From a bacterium (GTDB taxonomy: Bacteria; Armatimonadota; JACIXR01): a stretch of 64,000 bases of DNA. Position 1 is the first letter of the stretch; each line of letters starts with the position of its first letter. The translations under genes were made by a program, and so were the position numbers. Positions 34,824 to 43,508 of this stretch are shown one piece after another. The notes beneath the pieces are model-generated. The model worked only from the letters and a program-made list of their open reading frames with translations. It was not told the origin of the DNA and did not search any database. The DNA is taken from contig JACIXR010000001.1 of NCBI GenBank assembly GCA_014360495.1, forward strand, positions 248,001-312,000, given 5' to 3'.

Positions 34824-37154
34824 ATGGGAAAATTCAATCTCGTGTTCAAAATTTTTCTTTCCGCATTAGCAATTTCCTCATCTGCTCTCAGCCAGCCACT
34901 ATATGGGGAAAGGGGAAAGAATCTCAGCGATTGGTGGGCTAAATCGCCCCATTATGACATCACTGACCGCTTTGAACGCACCTCCTTCATCCTCTCAACC
35001 GAACTATCGCCTGCCATACTCATCCATTCCAATCAAGCCAAAATAACCCTATTCGCGAATATGGATAAATGGGGGCTGTCGCCACCCACTTTTCTTTCCA
35101 TCCCTCTCAGCAAGGGCATTCGCGCTCTCAAAAGAGGTGAATCCCTCTCCTCTCCCTCCCAAATCGCTCCCTGGATTCTCGCCTCCTTCTCCCAAGCGGA
35201 GGGATGGGAGGATTGGGATGCTCCCATTCTCATCGTCCTCCAACATCGCCCATCTCAAATATCCTTAACCAAAAAAGGACTCTCCCTATCTTTCCCAAAA
35301 GAAGCAGGAGACATCGTCCTAATGCCCATCTACGGCTACTTCAAACCCCCTCAACAGGGAAAGGATTTCCTCGCCCAGCACAATCTTCCTTCAAAAAACA
35401 TCCGCCCCTGGCAATGGGCTAAAGGGCTTCCCCAAGAAGTGTTCAATCGCTGTCAATATTTCAGCAGAATCGCCCGTGCCTTCCCCCTCTATGCTGAGGA
35501 AAGATTTGCCCTCTCAGGCGATACCCTCATAATAAGGGAAACCTTTAAATGGCGATATATAAAAGACGACTGGGAAACTAAGCCCTTACGCCTCGCTCCC
35601 CTCCCTCCCGCTCTTGCCCTTGCTTGGTGGGCGGGTAAAAACGAACTCGCCCAAAAGCCTTTCCCTATGACCCTCTATCAGCCCATCACCGACCCCAATC
35701 TATTTACTCCCTACGGTCCCTGGCTCGGAATAGAAAATGTTGATACCTACGAGATTCGCTTCCCCCTCCTCCAGTATATTCACATAACGGAGGAGGTGAA
35801 GCTTCCCAATCTTGATGAGGCGCCCCAAGTCGTCAAGCAGGCTTATGATTGGATTGTGAGGCGCGTGGGTGAAAAATTCAAGGGAGAGGATTGGCAGGAG
35901 ATTTGGGACCACGGAGGCAAGGAGAATTACTGCTGGCAGGTTATGGGAGATAGGTGGTATGGAAAAGTCCTTCCCTATCTTCCCAAAGAAATCGGGGATA
36001 GGGTGAAGTGGGTATTGAAGCAGTATATGAAGAATTTCGTCCTTAAGGAGGAGAATTATAAGGAATTTAAAGGGATGCTGCTTTTAGTTGGTCCGGGAAT
36101 AGGGACCTGGGGTGGATATGATGATGCGGGAAAGTTCTCCTCTAATCTCCTTGAAACCCTCTGGTGTTATGCCCATTACACGGGAGATTGGGGAACAATT
36201 AGGGAGCGTTGGGAGATGATAAAGCGTCTCTTCATAACACCCCTTGAATGCGATTGGAAGTCCTTCGGTCGCTATTCTATAGCGGAGATGGGAGATGAGG
36301 CGAGCCCTCCCCTCTATATGGCTCGCCTCGCTTATATGGCTGATGATTACGATACCTATGCCTTCTCCTGCTACATATTCGTTAGGGAGCTCGTTCACCA
36401 TTACATCAAGCAGGTTGGAGCGGAATACTTTCGCCTCAATCAGCCCTGGCATTCCTTGGAGTTTATGCCGAAGGAGGTTTATTTAACCAACCTTTGGGGG
36501 GATTTGGCAGGATGGCAGATAGACGGTCCGACATACCCAAAGGAAACGGGAGAGAGGCAATTTGAGAATCGTTGGGTTCGCTTCTCAAGCGAGGATGTAG
36601 CCCGCTTCTATAGGGATGTCTTGGGGAAGGAGATAAAGGAGGAGATGGAACTTTTGACGCAAAGGGCAAGACGAGGAAAAACTCCCTATAGACTAAATGA
36701 GGATACCGCTCACATAGCCCCCTCAATCATTCGTCTACGCTCCCTTCTCCTGAATGAGACGCCTGTGGAATTAGCGAAGCTTTCCCCTCCAAGCGATTGG
36801 CAGTTGGGACGCTGTGCGGATGGGGTCGCCTTCTGCCTTTCGTTCCTCCGCACGAGCCACCCCCTAAGCTACATAAGGCTAATCCCGCAGAGAAATCCCA
36901 CTAATTTCGTTTTGGGATTGGAGAGGGTGAGGGAATATTCGGAGTTTCCCGCTCTATGCTTGGCGATTGAGGGAAAGGGATTGGAGCGTCCTTTCCTACG
37001 CTGGTGGGGTTGGAAAGCTCCGAAGAAGGTGGATGCACCCGGAGGGGAATGGTGGAGCTTCGGTGAGATAATCTTCGGGGAAGGGAATTTGGGGAGGCTT
37101 GAATCCCGCTATCTAAATTGGAACAGCTTTATGCTTTTCTATCCGAGGGATTAG
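34824..37154 (+). CDS. secreted protein of unknown function, (alpha/alpha)-barrel-like
   Basis: A 776-aa protein with a signal peptide (KFNLVFKIFLSALAISSSAL) and an N-terminal beta-rich half (about 30-330) that includes ALALAWWAGKNELAQKPF. The helical second half (about 340-640) has paired helices such as WCYAHYTGDWGTIRERWEMI, ASPPLYMARLAYMADDYD and a conserved-looking WHSLEFMPKEVYLTNLWG. A short beta end follows. The helical repeat pattern resembles the (alpha/alpha)6 toroids of polysaccharide lyases and glycosidases, and the gene sits among such enzymes. I do not recognise the family and see no sure catalytic residues. It has its own promoter ending 9 nt before the ATG. Confidence 0.55.
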   Translation: MGKFNLVFKIFLSALAISSSALSQPLYGERGKNLSDWWAKSPHYDITDRFERTSFILSTELSPAILIHSNQAKITLFANMDKWGLSPPTFLSIPLSKGIRALKRGESLSSPSQIAPWILASFSQAEGWEDWDAPILIVLQHRPSQISLTKKGLSLSFPKEAGDIVLMPIYGYFKPPQQGKDFLAQHNLPSKNIRPWQWAKGLPQEVFNRCQYFSRIARAFPLYAEERFALSGDTLIIRETFKWRYIKDDWETKPLRLAPLPPALALAWWAGKNELAQKPFPMTLYQPITDPNLFTPYGPWLGIENVDTYEIRFPLLQYIHITEEVKLPNLDEAPQVVKQAYDWIVRRVGEKFKGEDWQEIWDHGGKENYCWQVMGDRWYGKVLPYLPKEIGDRVKWVLKQYMKNFVLKEENYKEFKGMLLLVGPGIGTWGGYDDAGKFSSNLLETLWCYAHYTGDWGTIRERWEMIKRLFITPLECDWKSFGRYSIAEMGDEASPPLYMARLAYMADDYDTYAFSCYIFVRELVHHYIKQVGAEYFRLNQPWHSLEFMPKEVYLTNLWGDLAGWQIDGPTYPKETGERQFENRWVRFSSEDVARFYRDVLGKEIKEEMELLTQRARRGKTPYRLNEDTAHIAPSIIRLRSLLLNETPVELAKLSPPSDWQLGRCADGVAFCLSFLRTSHPLSYIRLIPQRNPTNFVLGLERVREYSEFPALCLAIEGKGLERPFLRWWGWKAPKKVDAPGGEWWSFGEIIFGEGNLGRLESRYLNWNSFMLFYPRD

Positions 37155-37282
37155 AGATTGAGAGGCTTTCCTTTCATAGTAGAGGTTGAGGCGAAGCAGT
37201 GGGTGTTTCTTTTTAAATGATACTTCCACCAAAAACTTTAATCCATTAAACTACTCTAAACACATAATAGGAGGTTGAAATT

Positions 37283-38569
37283 ATGAAAAACCTTGAATAT
37301 CTCTATCAACTTCTCAAATACGAAATCGTTCAAAGGAGAGAGGAAGGTTGCGATGTTGAGGGTTTTGAGCTAAAGCTTGAAGAAGCGAAGGGAGATGAGA
37401 AAGGCATATGGAAGATATATGAAGAGCTTTCCTCACTTTCCCCAAAACAAGATTTCCCCTATCAAGAACCATCCGATTTGGAGGAGCTGAAAAGCGTTGT
37501 GCCATTGCCCGAATCTTTTCCCCTTCCCTCAGAGGAAATACTTTACGATAAAATCTATGGTGCTTGGCTGGGAAGATGCGCCGGCTGTATGCTCGGCAAG
37601 CCAGTTGAGGGCTGGAGCAGGGAAAGAATAAGGGAAAATCTCCAAAGAATCGGAGAATATCCCCTCTCCTTTTATTTCCCCTTAGAGTTCTTCCCCGAAC
37701 CAAATCCCTACATAAAAAGCCTAACGAGGGGGAATATCCAAAAAGCGGAGAGGGATGACGATACGGATTACACAATCATCAACCTCCACATCTCTGAGAC
37801 ATATGGAAAGAGCTTCTCCCCCCATGATGTCGGCAGGGAATGGCTTGAGCATTTCCCTTACCATCTCGTCTACACGGCGGAGAGGGAGGCGTATAGAAAT
37901 TTAGTTATTGGCTTGGAGCCTCCCGAGACCTCCCTATTTCTCAATCCATTCAGGGAATGGATAGGGGCACAGATAAGGGCTGATGCTTGGGGGTATGTTT
38001 CTGCTGGTCAGCCCGCCCTGGCTTTTGAGCTCGCTTGGCGTGATGCAATTGTATCCCACAGGAAGAACGGCATATATGGGGAAATCTTCTTCGCCGTGCT
38101 TTTATCATCGGTAATCGGAGGAAAGAATTTGCAAGAAGGAGTTGATGTAGCTCTTTCCCTCATTCCTCCTCGCTCTCGCTTCGCTGAAGCAGTTAGATTC
38201 TCTTTGGAGCTTTTTGAGAAGGAAAGGGATTGGGAGAAAGCGATAGAAAGGGCGCTTGAGAGATATGGACATTACCATCCCGTCCATACGATAAATAATG
38301 CGGCAATCGTTCTCCTTGCCCTCTTATATGGGGAAGGCGATTTCGGAAGGACGATTTGTTTGAGCGTTATGGGAGGATTGGACACGGATTGCAATGGAGC
38401 AACCGCTGGCTCAGTGATGGGTGGTATTTTGGGCGCGTCAAAGCTCCCCAAGGAGTGGATAGAGCCGCTTAACGACGAGCTCGAGAGCATACTCGTCGGC
38501 TTTCATAGGAATAAAATCAGCGATTTGGCAAGGCGAAGCACCCGCCTTGCCTTGCTATTTTACCAATAA
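37283..38569 (+). CDS. ADP-ribosylglycohydrolase-fold protein
   Basis: A 428-aa protein. Residues of about 90-425 form the ADP-ribosylglycohydrolase (DraG/ARH) fold. It has GAWLGRCAGCMLGKPVEG, the first metal motif DDDTD (158-162), and the second metal motif GGLDTDCNGATAGS with D367 and D369. These bind two magnesium ions and normally hydrolyse ADP-ribose linkages. A roughly 85-residue helical N-terminal extension precedes the fold. There is no signal peptide, so it is cytoplasmic. Its place between secreted glycosidases is unusual. Members of this fold are often found in carbohydrate loci of such bacteria, so a sugar or nucleoside substrate is possible. AGGAGGTTGAAATT precedes ATG 37283. Confidence 0.85.
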   Translation: MKNLEYLYQLLKYEIVQRREEGCDVEGFELKLEEAKGDEKGIWKIYEELSSLSPKQDFPYQEPSDLEELKSVVPLPESFPLPSEEILYDKIYGAWLGRCAGCMLGKPVEGWSRERIRENLQRIGEYPLSFYFPLEFFPEPNPYIKSLTRGNIQKAERDDDTDYTIINLHISETYGKSFSPHDVGREWLEHFPYHLVYTAEREAYRNLVIGLEPPETSLFLNPFREWIGAQIRADAWGYVSAGQPALAFELAWRDAIVSHRKNGIYGEIFFAVLLSSVIGGKNLQEGVDVALSLIPPRSRFAEAVRFSLELFEKERDWEKAIERALERYGHYHPVHTINNAAIVLLALLYGEGDFGRTICLSVMGGLDTDCNGATAGSVMGGILGASKLPKEWIEPLNDELESILVGFHRNKISDLARRSTRLALLFYQ

Positions 38570-38665
38570 AAGAAGACGAAGAGGAAAAATAACCCTTTTC
38601 CCCTTATCCAGAAAGCATTTCTAAAAGGCTGAGAAAATGGGTAAGCCCTTAAAGATAGATAACCC

Positions 38666-38694
38666 TTGCCATAAAAAGAATCTTCAATTAGACT
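38666..38694 (+). promoter_or_regulatory. promoter of the tandem GH-like gene (leaderless type)
   Basis: TTGCCA (38666-38671), 17 nt, TAGACT (38689-38694), ending 8 nt before ATG 38703. It supports the downstream start, which also gives the better signal peptide. Confidence 0.4.
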
Positions 38695-38702
38695 TCTTTT
38701 TA

Positions 38703-41090
38703 ATGATAAGAAAAAATTCTCTTCTCTTCTTGCTCTCCATCTTCTTTATTTCCCTTTCACATCCATCCACCATTGGAAAATGGAAATGCGTGAGCAACTA
38801 CATTCCCTATCCTCAGATAAACTATGATTTAAAGGTTTGGGAGAAAGACCTTGAAGAGATAAGGAAAGCTAACTTCAACGCAGTCTGGCTCGTCAATGTT
38901 TGGGCGGAGATTCAGCCTTCCCTTGACCCGCCCATTTTTAACGAAGAGCGTTTAAAATGGCTAAGGGGTGTTTGCAGGAGAGCCCAGGAGAAAGGATTGA
39001 CAGTTATCCTCGCCCTCGGCTATGTGGGTGAAGGCTGGGCGCCCAAAGGATTAGATGAGCAAATCTGGCCAATAATGCCAAAACAAGTTGAAAGTTATAC
39101 AAGTTTTCTGAGAAAGATTGCTCATATCACAAAGGATTTTCCCAATGTCGTCTATCTTCTCGCCTCCGAGGAAATCCTCCCCGCAACCCTCCTTTATCAC
39201 CCCGATAAGAGAGGGGAATGCATTGATGCTTTCAAAAAATGGGCAAGGGAAAGGAATTCAGATATAGAATATTGGAACAAGCGATGGGGAAAATCTTTCA
39301 CTTGGGAGACATTCAAGCCCCTCTCAACAGATGAACGGTCAAAATGGGAGATTTGGATGGACCACTATCTCTGGTTCGCCTCAATTCTCCGCCAAATTCT
39401 GCCGCCCATGGTTAAGGCGATTAGGGAGGAGAGACCGAATGCCATAGTCGGCTTCCACGATTTCCTCTTAGACCCCGTCTTGCCTCCCCCGTCTCCCAAC
39501 GAGGCATCTCTCCCCATCCCAAATCCCTTTGACTTCTACAGCATAGGTTACTATCTGGACCCCAAGTTAACGCTTTTGGAAAACCTTGAGGCTATGCAGA
39601 GGAAGATAGATTTAGCGAGGAGATTATACCCAACTCTTCCCCTTTGGATGGGCGAGTTGGGAGCGGATGTAGAAACTGTGGGGGAAAAGAAGCAGAGGCA
39701 TTGGTTGAATATCTCCATTTCCTCTTTGAAAAAACAGGGAATCGGCTATTCAATTTGGAATTGGCGACATTACATTGAGCGAGGGACCTCCTCTTTCAGC
39801 TTGTTGAGAAAGGACGGCTCCCCTCGCCCAGCATTAGAGGTGGTGAGAAGGTTGAACAAAAGCGAGGATAAACCCTCCTCTCTTTTCCTTCCAAATGGCG
39901 AACCGCTACTCTCCATTTATTTCTTTGGGCATTGGTGGGAACCTTGGAAGAGCGATGATTCAGCGATAAGAAGGGATTTGAGAAGGCTAAGGGAGTTGGG
40001 CTTCAATACCCTACTTTTGGACCACGAGTTCTCCCAAATGCTTGACGGGAATTGGAAATGGCTTGATAGGGAGCATAGATTGGCGAAAGAGGAGGGGTTT
40101 TACATCGTTCCCTGGCTGGAGGCTCATTGTGGTAGGGACATCTCCGCCCATTACGAATGGAGGATGGAATGCGCGAGCAGGCTTTACGGAATCCCCCCAA
40201 TTGCATTGACAATTAATCAAAAAGGGGAAACAACTCAAGCGAAGGTTTATAGCGAGGAATTCAAGGAGTATCTCGTCTCCTATGTCTCCTCCTATCTTGA
40301 GAGATATTTGAGGGATGGGAAAATATTGAGAGTCATCTGGGAAGGGAAGGAGCGTCCCGTCATCTCCCTCTCCTGCGAGATGGACTTCACCGCTTTTGAC
40401 GAGGAGACGAACCAGCTTTTCCGAGAATGGTTAAGGAAGAGGTATAAGGGCGATATAAAATCATTGAACGCCCTTTGGGGAACCTCCTTCAGCGATTTCT
40501 CACAGATAGACCCAAGGGATGAGAGGATTTTTGATTATTCAAGGGTTGACCAGCCAATCCAGCCCATCCCCGTCGTTGAGCATTCTCGTTTTAGAGCGGA
40601 GCTATGTAACTCCGCTTTCGCGGAAATAAAGAAGAGACTGAAAAAGAGGTATCCCGACCTTCTTTTCTTAGCAGAGGTTCCCTATCAGTTCGGCTCCCAG
40701 CATCCCCATGCGCTTAGCTATCAATGGAGCTGTGGCTGCTTACCCGAGATAGTTAGGTTTGCGGATATTATTTTGATAAGGGGAACGCAGGGGAGGTTGA
40801 CGAGGGAAGAGAGGGAGGAGATAAGGAAGCTGAGGAGAAGGGGGCAGAAAGTGATTTACTGCTATAGGGTCAGCAATTGGATAGACGCTGAATTCGGCAG
40901 GGATATTGCGGAGATAGGAGATGGGCTGGGATATTATAGTTGGAACGAGATGGTTGATTGTCACATAGTGGAGAATCCCGTTGGCGTGGGAAGGGAGGAG
41001 TTCCGCATATCAGCTGAGATGTCAAGGGAACTCATAGAGAGGGTGAAATCGGCGAATCTGGCTTATGTTGAAGAGATAAAGAAGCGTTGA
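38703..41090 (+). CDS. secreted tandem GH42-like double-barrel protein
   Basis: About 795 aa from ATG 38703, whose first residues IRKNSLLFLLSIFFISLSHP are a signal peptide; ATG 38637 is in frame but adds a hydrophilic 22-residue lead. Module 1 (about 25-385) has a GH42-like barrel, with candidate acid/base E156 or E157 in LASEEILP, YWNKRWGKSF, and candidate nucleophile E318 in LWMGELGAD. Module 2 (about 395-795) repeats the plan: LRRLRELGFNTLLLD, CEMDF (E559), SLNALWGTSFSDF, and FLAEVPYQF (E658). Two barrels in one chain suggest a duplicated or bifunctional beta-galactosidase-type enzyme. Substrate is unknown. Confidence 0.65.
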   Translation: MIRKNSLLFLLSIFFISLSHPSTIGKWKCVSNYIPYPQINYDLKVWEKDLEEIRKANFNAVWLVNVWAEIQPSLDPPIFNEERLKWLRGVCRRAQEKGLTVILALGYVGEGWAPKGLDEQIWPIMPKQVESYTSFLRKIAHITKDFPNVVYLLASEEILPATLLYHPDKRGECIDAFKKWARERNSDIEYWNKRWGKSFTWETFKPLSTDERSKWEIWMDHYLWFASILRQILPPMVKAIREERPNAIVGFHDFLLDPVLPPPSPNEASLPIPNPFDFYSIGYYLDPKLTLLENLEAMQRKIDLARRLYPTLPLWMGELGADVETVGEKKQRHWLNISISSLKKQGIGYSIWNWRHYIERGTSSFSLLRKDGSPRPALEVVRRLNKSEDKPSSLFLPNGEPLLSIYFFGHWWEPWKSDDSAIRRDLRRLRELGFNTLLLDHEFSQMLDGNWKWLDREHRLAKEEGFYIVPWLEAHCGRDISAHYEWRMECASRLYGIPPIALTINQKGETTQAKVYSEEFKEYLVSYVSSYLERYLRDGKILRVIWEGKERPVISLSCEMDFTAFDEETNQLFREWLRKRYKGDIKSLNALWGTSFSDFSQIDPRDERIFDYSRVDQPIQPIPVVEHSRFRAELCNSAFAEIKKRLKKRYPDLLFLAEVPYQFGSQHPHALSYQWSCGCLPEIVRFADIILIRGTQGRLTREEREEIRKLRRRGQKVIYCYRVSNWIDAEFGRDIAEIGDGLGYYSWNEMVDCHIVENPVGVGREEFRISAEMSRELIERVKSANLAYVEEIKKR

Positions 41091-41093
41091 AAA

Positions 41094-41136
41094 AGTATTG
41101 ACATAGTATTGACAGGGTTTAAAATTGAGATAAAAT
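41094..41136 (+). promoter_or_regulatory. prepilin 2 promoter with tandem -35 boxes
   Basis: AGTATTGACA occurs twice with an 11-base period (41094-41103 and 41105-41114). The second TTGACA (41109-41114) is 16 nt from TAAAAT (41131-41136). The predicted start near 41143 gives a leader of about 200 nt before ATG 41347. Confidence 0.55.
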
Positions 41137-41167
41137 GATATTAACATAGATTAGTGGGTGCAATAAA

Positions 41168-41251
41168 ATGTTTATGGAAATGCAAAATGATATACGAGAA
41201 AAATCGCTCCTTTTAAAAGGGAGAGATTTCTCTCTCTCTCTCTCTCTCTGA
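41168..41251 (+). CDS. possible 27-aa leader peptide containing a TC microsatellite
   Basis: ATG 41168 follows AGTGGGTG at 41153-41160, a rough ribosome binding site. The 27-codon frame starts MFMEMQNDIREK and ends in Ser-Leu repeats encoded by the TC run. Its TGA (41249-41251) is formed by the last T of the run. Repeat-number changes would move the stop. There is no homology I recognise. It may be a regulatory leader peptide or a chance frame. Confidence 0.3.
   Translation: MFMEMQNDIREKSLLLKGRDFSLSLSL
41229..41249 (+). repeat. (TC)10.5 dinucleotide microsatellite
   Basis: Twenty-one bases of perfect TC repeat in the prepilin 2 leader. It is preceded by GAGAGA, which can pair with its first bases. 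Tracts of this length are prone to slipped-strand changes. Confidence 0.95.
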
Positions 41252-41280
41252 TACCTTTGCTCCTTCTATTTTAGGCTTCA

Positions 41281-41317
41281 ATTAGCCGAGCCATCAGATG
41301 GCTCGGCTAATTTTTTT
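41281..41317 (+). terminator. intrinsic terminator or attenuator in the prepilin 2 leader
   Basis: Inverted repeat TTAGCCGAGCCAT/ATGGCTCGGCTAA (41282-41294 and 41298-41310; 14 bp including the A-T at 41281/41311) with loop CAG. It is followed by T7 (41311-41317). It lies only 14 nt before the prepilin ribosome binding site and downstream of the best promoter, so it must be read through for prepilin 2 expression. Otherwise it simply ends the upstream glycosidase transcript. Confidence 0.88.
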
Positions 41318-41346
41318 AAATCCAAAAAGAAAGGAGGTGAGAAAGG

Positions 41347-42171
41347 ATGAGAAGGAACGGTTTCACTCTCATCGAGCTCCTCGTCGTCATAGCTATCATC
41401 GCCATTCTAGCGGCGATTCTCTTCCCTGTCTTCAGCCGTGCTCGGGAGCAGGCTCGAAAAACAGCTTGTTTGTCCAATACGAAGCAGATAGGAACCGCCC
41501 TCCAGATGTATATGCAGGATTGGGATGAAACTTTCCCCTATGCCCCCAAGCCCTGTTGGAGTGTAGGGCCAGGTAATCAAACTTGGCTGTTTTGGACGGA
41601 GATGCTCTATCCCTATGTCAAGAATTGGCATGTCTTTAGCTGCCCCAGTATGCCTTCGGATTCCCACTCCGCTTGGCCCGCCTGCTGCTGGCCCACGAGC
41701 AATCCAAATTGCAGTAGACCTCAGAACTCCCTGACGCCCTGCAATGTGGGTGTAAAATGCGCCTACGGGATAAGCGACCTCGCTTTGAGCGGAACCTTCT
41801 GGTGCCAGGGAAAGTCAGGCGCTCTTAAATTAGCAGATATCAAAACACCAGCTGAATATGTCGTTATCGGAGACTCCTCCAATGGTTATGTAGCTCCCTA
41901 TCTACAAGTGGATGGAATGGTTGTTATGTTCGCCTTCGCTAATGCTGTGGCGGGTAGCAATCCAGGCATAGAATGTTGCGTAGGCGGTTGGGGTTGCAAT
42001 CTCACCGATTTGCAAACTGCAATAGACAAATCCGCTCGCCATACGGGTGGTTCCAACCTCATATTTATGGATGGACATGCGAAGTGGTATAAGGCAGACC
42101 AGATAAAGCCGATGGTCGCTGGAGGTAAGCTGCGCATCTGTCATTGGGACTTGGTCTGGGCGCCTCAATAA
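41347..42171 (+). CDS. type IV pilin-like prepilin protein, DUF1559 type (copy 2)
   Basis: A 274-aa prepilin close to the copy at 16418 in its first 50 residues: RRNG then [20 protein letters not shown], with cleavage after G5 and E10 conserved, then [19 protein letters not shown] and QDWDETFPY. The C-terminal [19 protein letters not shown] is the DUF1559 ending. The central globular part differs strongly from copy 1 and is rich in cysteine, so the two probably form different surface structures. AAAGGAGGTGA precedes ATG 41347. The leader contains a microsatellite and a terminator hairpin. A 12-bp G/C terminator follows the gene. Confidence 0.85.
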   Translation: MRRNGFTLIELLVVIAIIAILAAILFPVFSRAREQARKTACLSNTKQIGTALQMYMQDWDETFPYAPKPCWSVGPGNQTWLFWTEMLYPYVKNWHVFSCPSMPSDSHSAWPACCWPTSNPNCSRPQNSLTPCNVGVKCAYGISDLALSGTFWCQGKSGALKLADIKTPAEYVVIGDSSNGYVAPYLQVDGMVVMFAFANAVAGSNPGIECCVGGWGCNLTDLQTAIDKSARHTGGSNLIFMDGHAKWYKADQIKPMVAGGKLRICHWDLVWAPQ

Positions 42172-42185
42172 AGTAGCTCTATTTG

Positions 42186-42216
42186 GGGGGCGGGGGGGCA
42201 AACCCCCCGCCCCCTT
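42186..42216 (+). terminator. G/C-rich terminator after prepilin 2
   Basis: A 12-bp stem GGGGGCGGGGGG/CCCCCCGCCCCC (42186-42197 and 42203-42214) with a five-base loop. Only two T residues follow, so it may be leaky or act mainly in RNA stability. It resembles the stem after prepilin 1. Confidence 0.7.
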
Positions 42217-42307
42217 AAAAAGATATATTCCTCCGAAATTTCTCTTGCTTTCCTCGTAGAAGACGCAATAAAATTTTTCCAAACTGTCTCCTCGGAGGTG
42301 AATTTCT

Positions 42308-43504
42308 ATGGACAAGATGCTCTGGTTCCGAGAAGCAAAGTTCGGGATGTTCATCCACTGGGGGCTCTACGCCATCCCAGCGGGAGTCTGGAAGGATAAA
42401 ACAATCCCGGGAATCGGAGAGTGGATTATGTTCTCCGCCCGCATCCCCATAAAGGAATACGAGAAGCTCGCCGAACAATTCAATCCCGTCCGCTTCAACG
42501 CTGAGGAATGGGTAAGCATCGCCAAGCAAGCTGGTATGCGCTATATGGTCATTACAGCAAAGCATCACGATGGCTTCTGTATGTTTGATACGAAATACAC
42601 CGATTACAATATAGTCAAAGCCACCCCCTTCAAACGAGACCCTATAAAAGAGCTCTCTCAAGCATGCCAGAAGGAAGGGATTCGCTTCGGTGTTTATTAT
42701 TCCCAAACCCTTGATTGGCATCATCCCGATGGAATGGGCAACGATTGGGACTTCCACCCCGGCAAGAAGGATTTCACGAAATATCTTAGGGAATATGTGA
42801 AGCCCCAATTGGAGGAACTCCTAACGAATTACGCTCCACTCGCCCTCATCTGGTTTGATATAGGCACTCCCACTCCCGAGCTGGCGAGGGAATTGAGGGA
42901 ATTCGTCCTCTCAATCAGCCCGGAGACAATCATAAGCGGAAGAATAGGGCATAATTTGGGCGATTATCAAGAGATGGGTGATAACGAGATTCCCCAAACG
43001 ATTGTTCCCGGCGATTGGGCAACCCCAGCAACAATCAACGATACTTGGGGATATAAAAGCTATGACCACAATTGGAAGTCAACGGGTCAGCTCATCTACA
43101 ATTTGGTTGATATAGTGAGCAAGGGAGGGAATTATCTCCTAAATGTTGGACCTACAGCTGAGGGGATAATTCCTGAGCCATCCGTCGTGCGTCTGAAGGA
43201 GATGGGGGAATGGCTCTGGCTTAACGGAGAGAGCATCTATGGCTGCGAAAGGAGCCCGCTTCCCTTGGAGAAGCTTTGGTGGGGGAAATGCACGGCTAAG
43301 GGCAACAAGATTTACCTCCACATCTTCGCCTGGCCCTGGTATGGAAAGCTGGAGATTCCCGACTTCCCAAGGGAAGTGAAGAAAGCTTATCCCCTTTTGA
43401 CGAAGGAAAATCTGAGCTTCAAGCAGGATGGAAACAACCTCGTCCTCACTCTTCCCTCAAAGCCGATAGACTCAATTGACACGGTGATTGTATTAGAGAC
43501 ATAA
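42308..43504 (+). CDS. alpha-L-fucosidase (GH29)
   Basis: A 398-aa enzyme releasing alpha-linked L-fucose from glycans by the retaining mechanism. GH29 signatures: WFREAKFGMFIHWGLYAIPA at the N-terminus, AKHHDGFCMFDT (about 83-94), and YYSQTLDWHHPD. The nucleophile is D184 in LIWFDIGTP, and KGGNYLLNVGP follows. A short C-terminal beta-domain is present. There is no signal peptide, so it should act in the cytoplasm on imported fuco-oligosaccharides, unlike its secreted neighbours. A strong GGAGGTGA site lies 9 nt before ATG 42308. The polytopic membrane gene begins 4 nt after the stop, so the two form an operon and may share a substrate. Confidence 0.93.
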   Translation: MDKMLWFREAKFGMFIHWGLYAIPAGVWKDKTIPGIGEWIMFSARIPIKEYEKLAEQFNPVRFNAEEWVSIAKQAGMRYMVITAKHHDGFCMFDTKYTDYNIVKATPFKRDPIKELSQACQKEGIRFGVYYSQTLDWHHPDGMGNDWDFHPGKKDFTKYLREYVKPQLEELLTNYAPLALIWFDIGTPTPELARELREFVLSISPETIISGRIGHNLGDYQEMGDNEIPQTIVPGDWATPATINDTWGYKSYDHNWKSTGQLIYNLVDIVSKGGNYLLNVGPTAEGIIPEPSVVRLKEMGEWLWLNGESIYGCERSPLPLEKLWWGKCTAKGNKIYLHIFAWPWYGKLEIPDFPREVKKAYPLLTKENLSFKQDGNNLVLTLPSKPIDSIDTVIVLET

Positions 43505-43508
43505 ATGG

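Noticed and set aside
42215-42808. A 197-codon minus-strand frame opposite the fucosidase
   Set aside because: It is antisense to a clear GH29 enzyme and has no domain or start signal.
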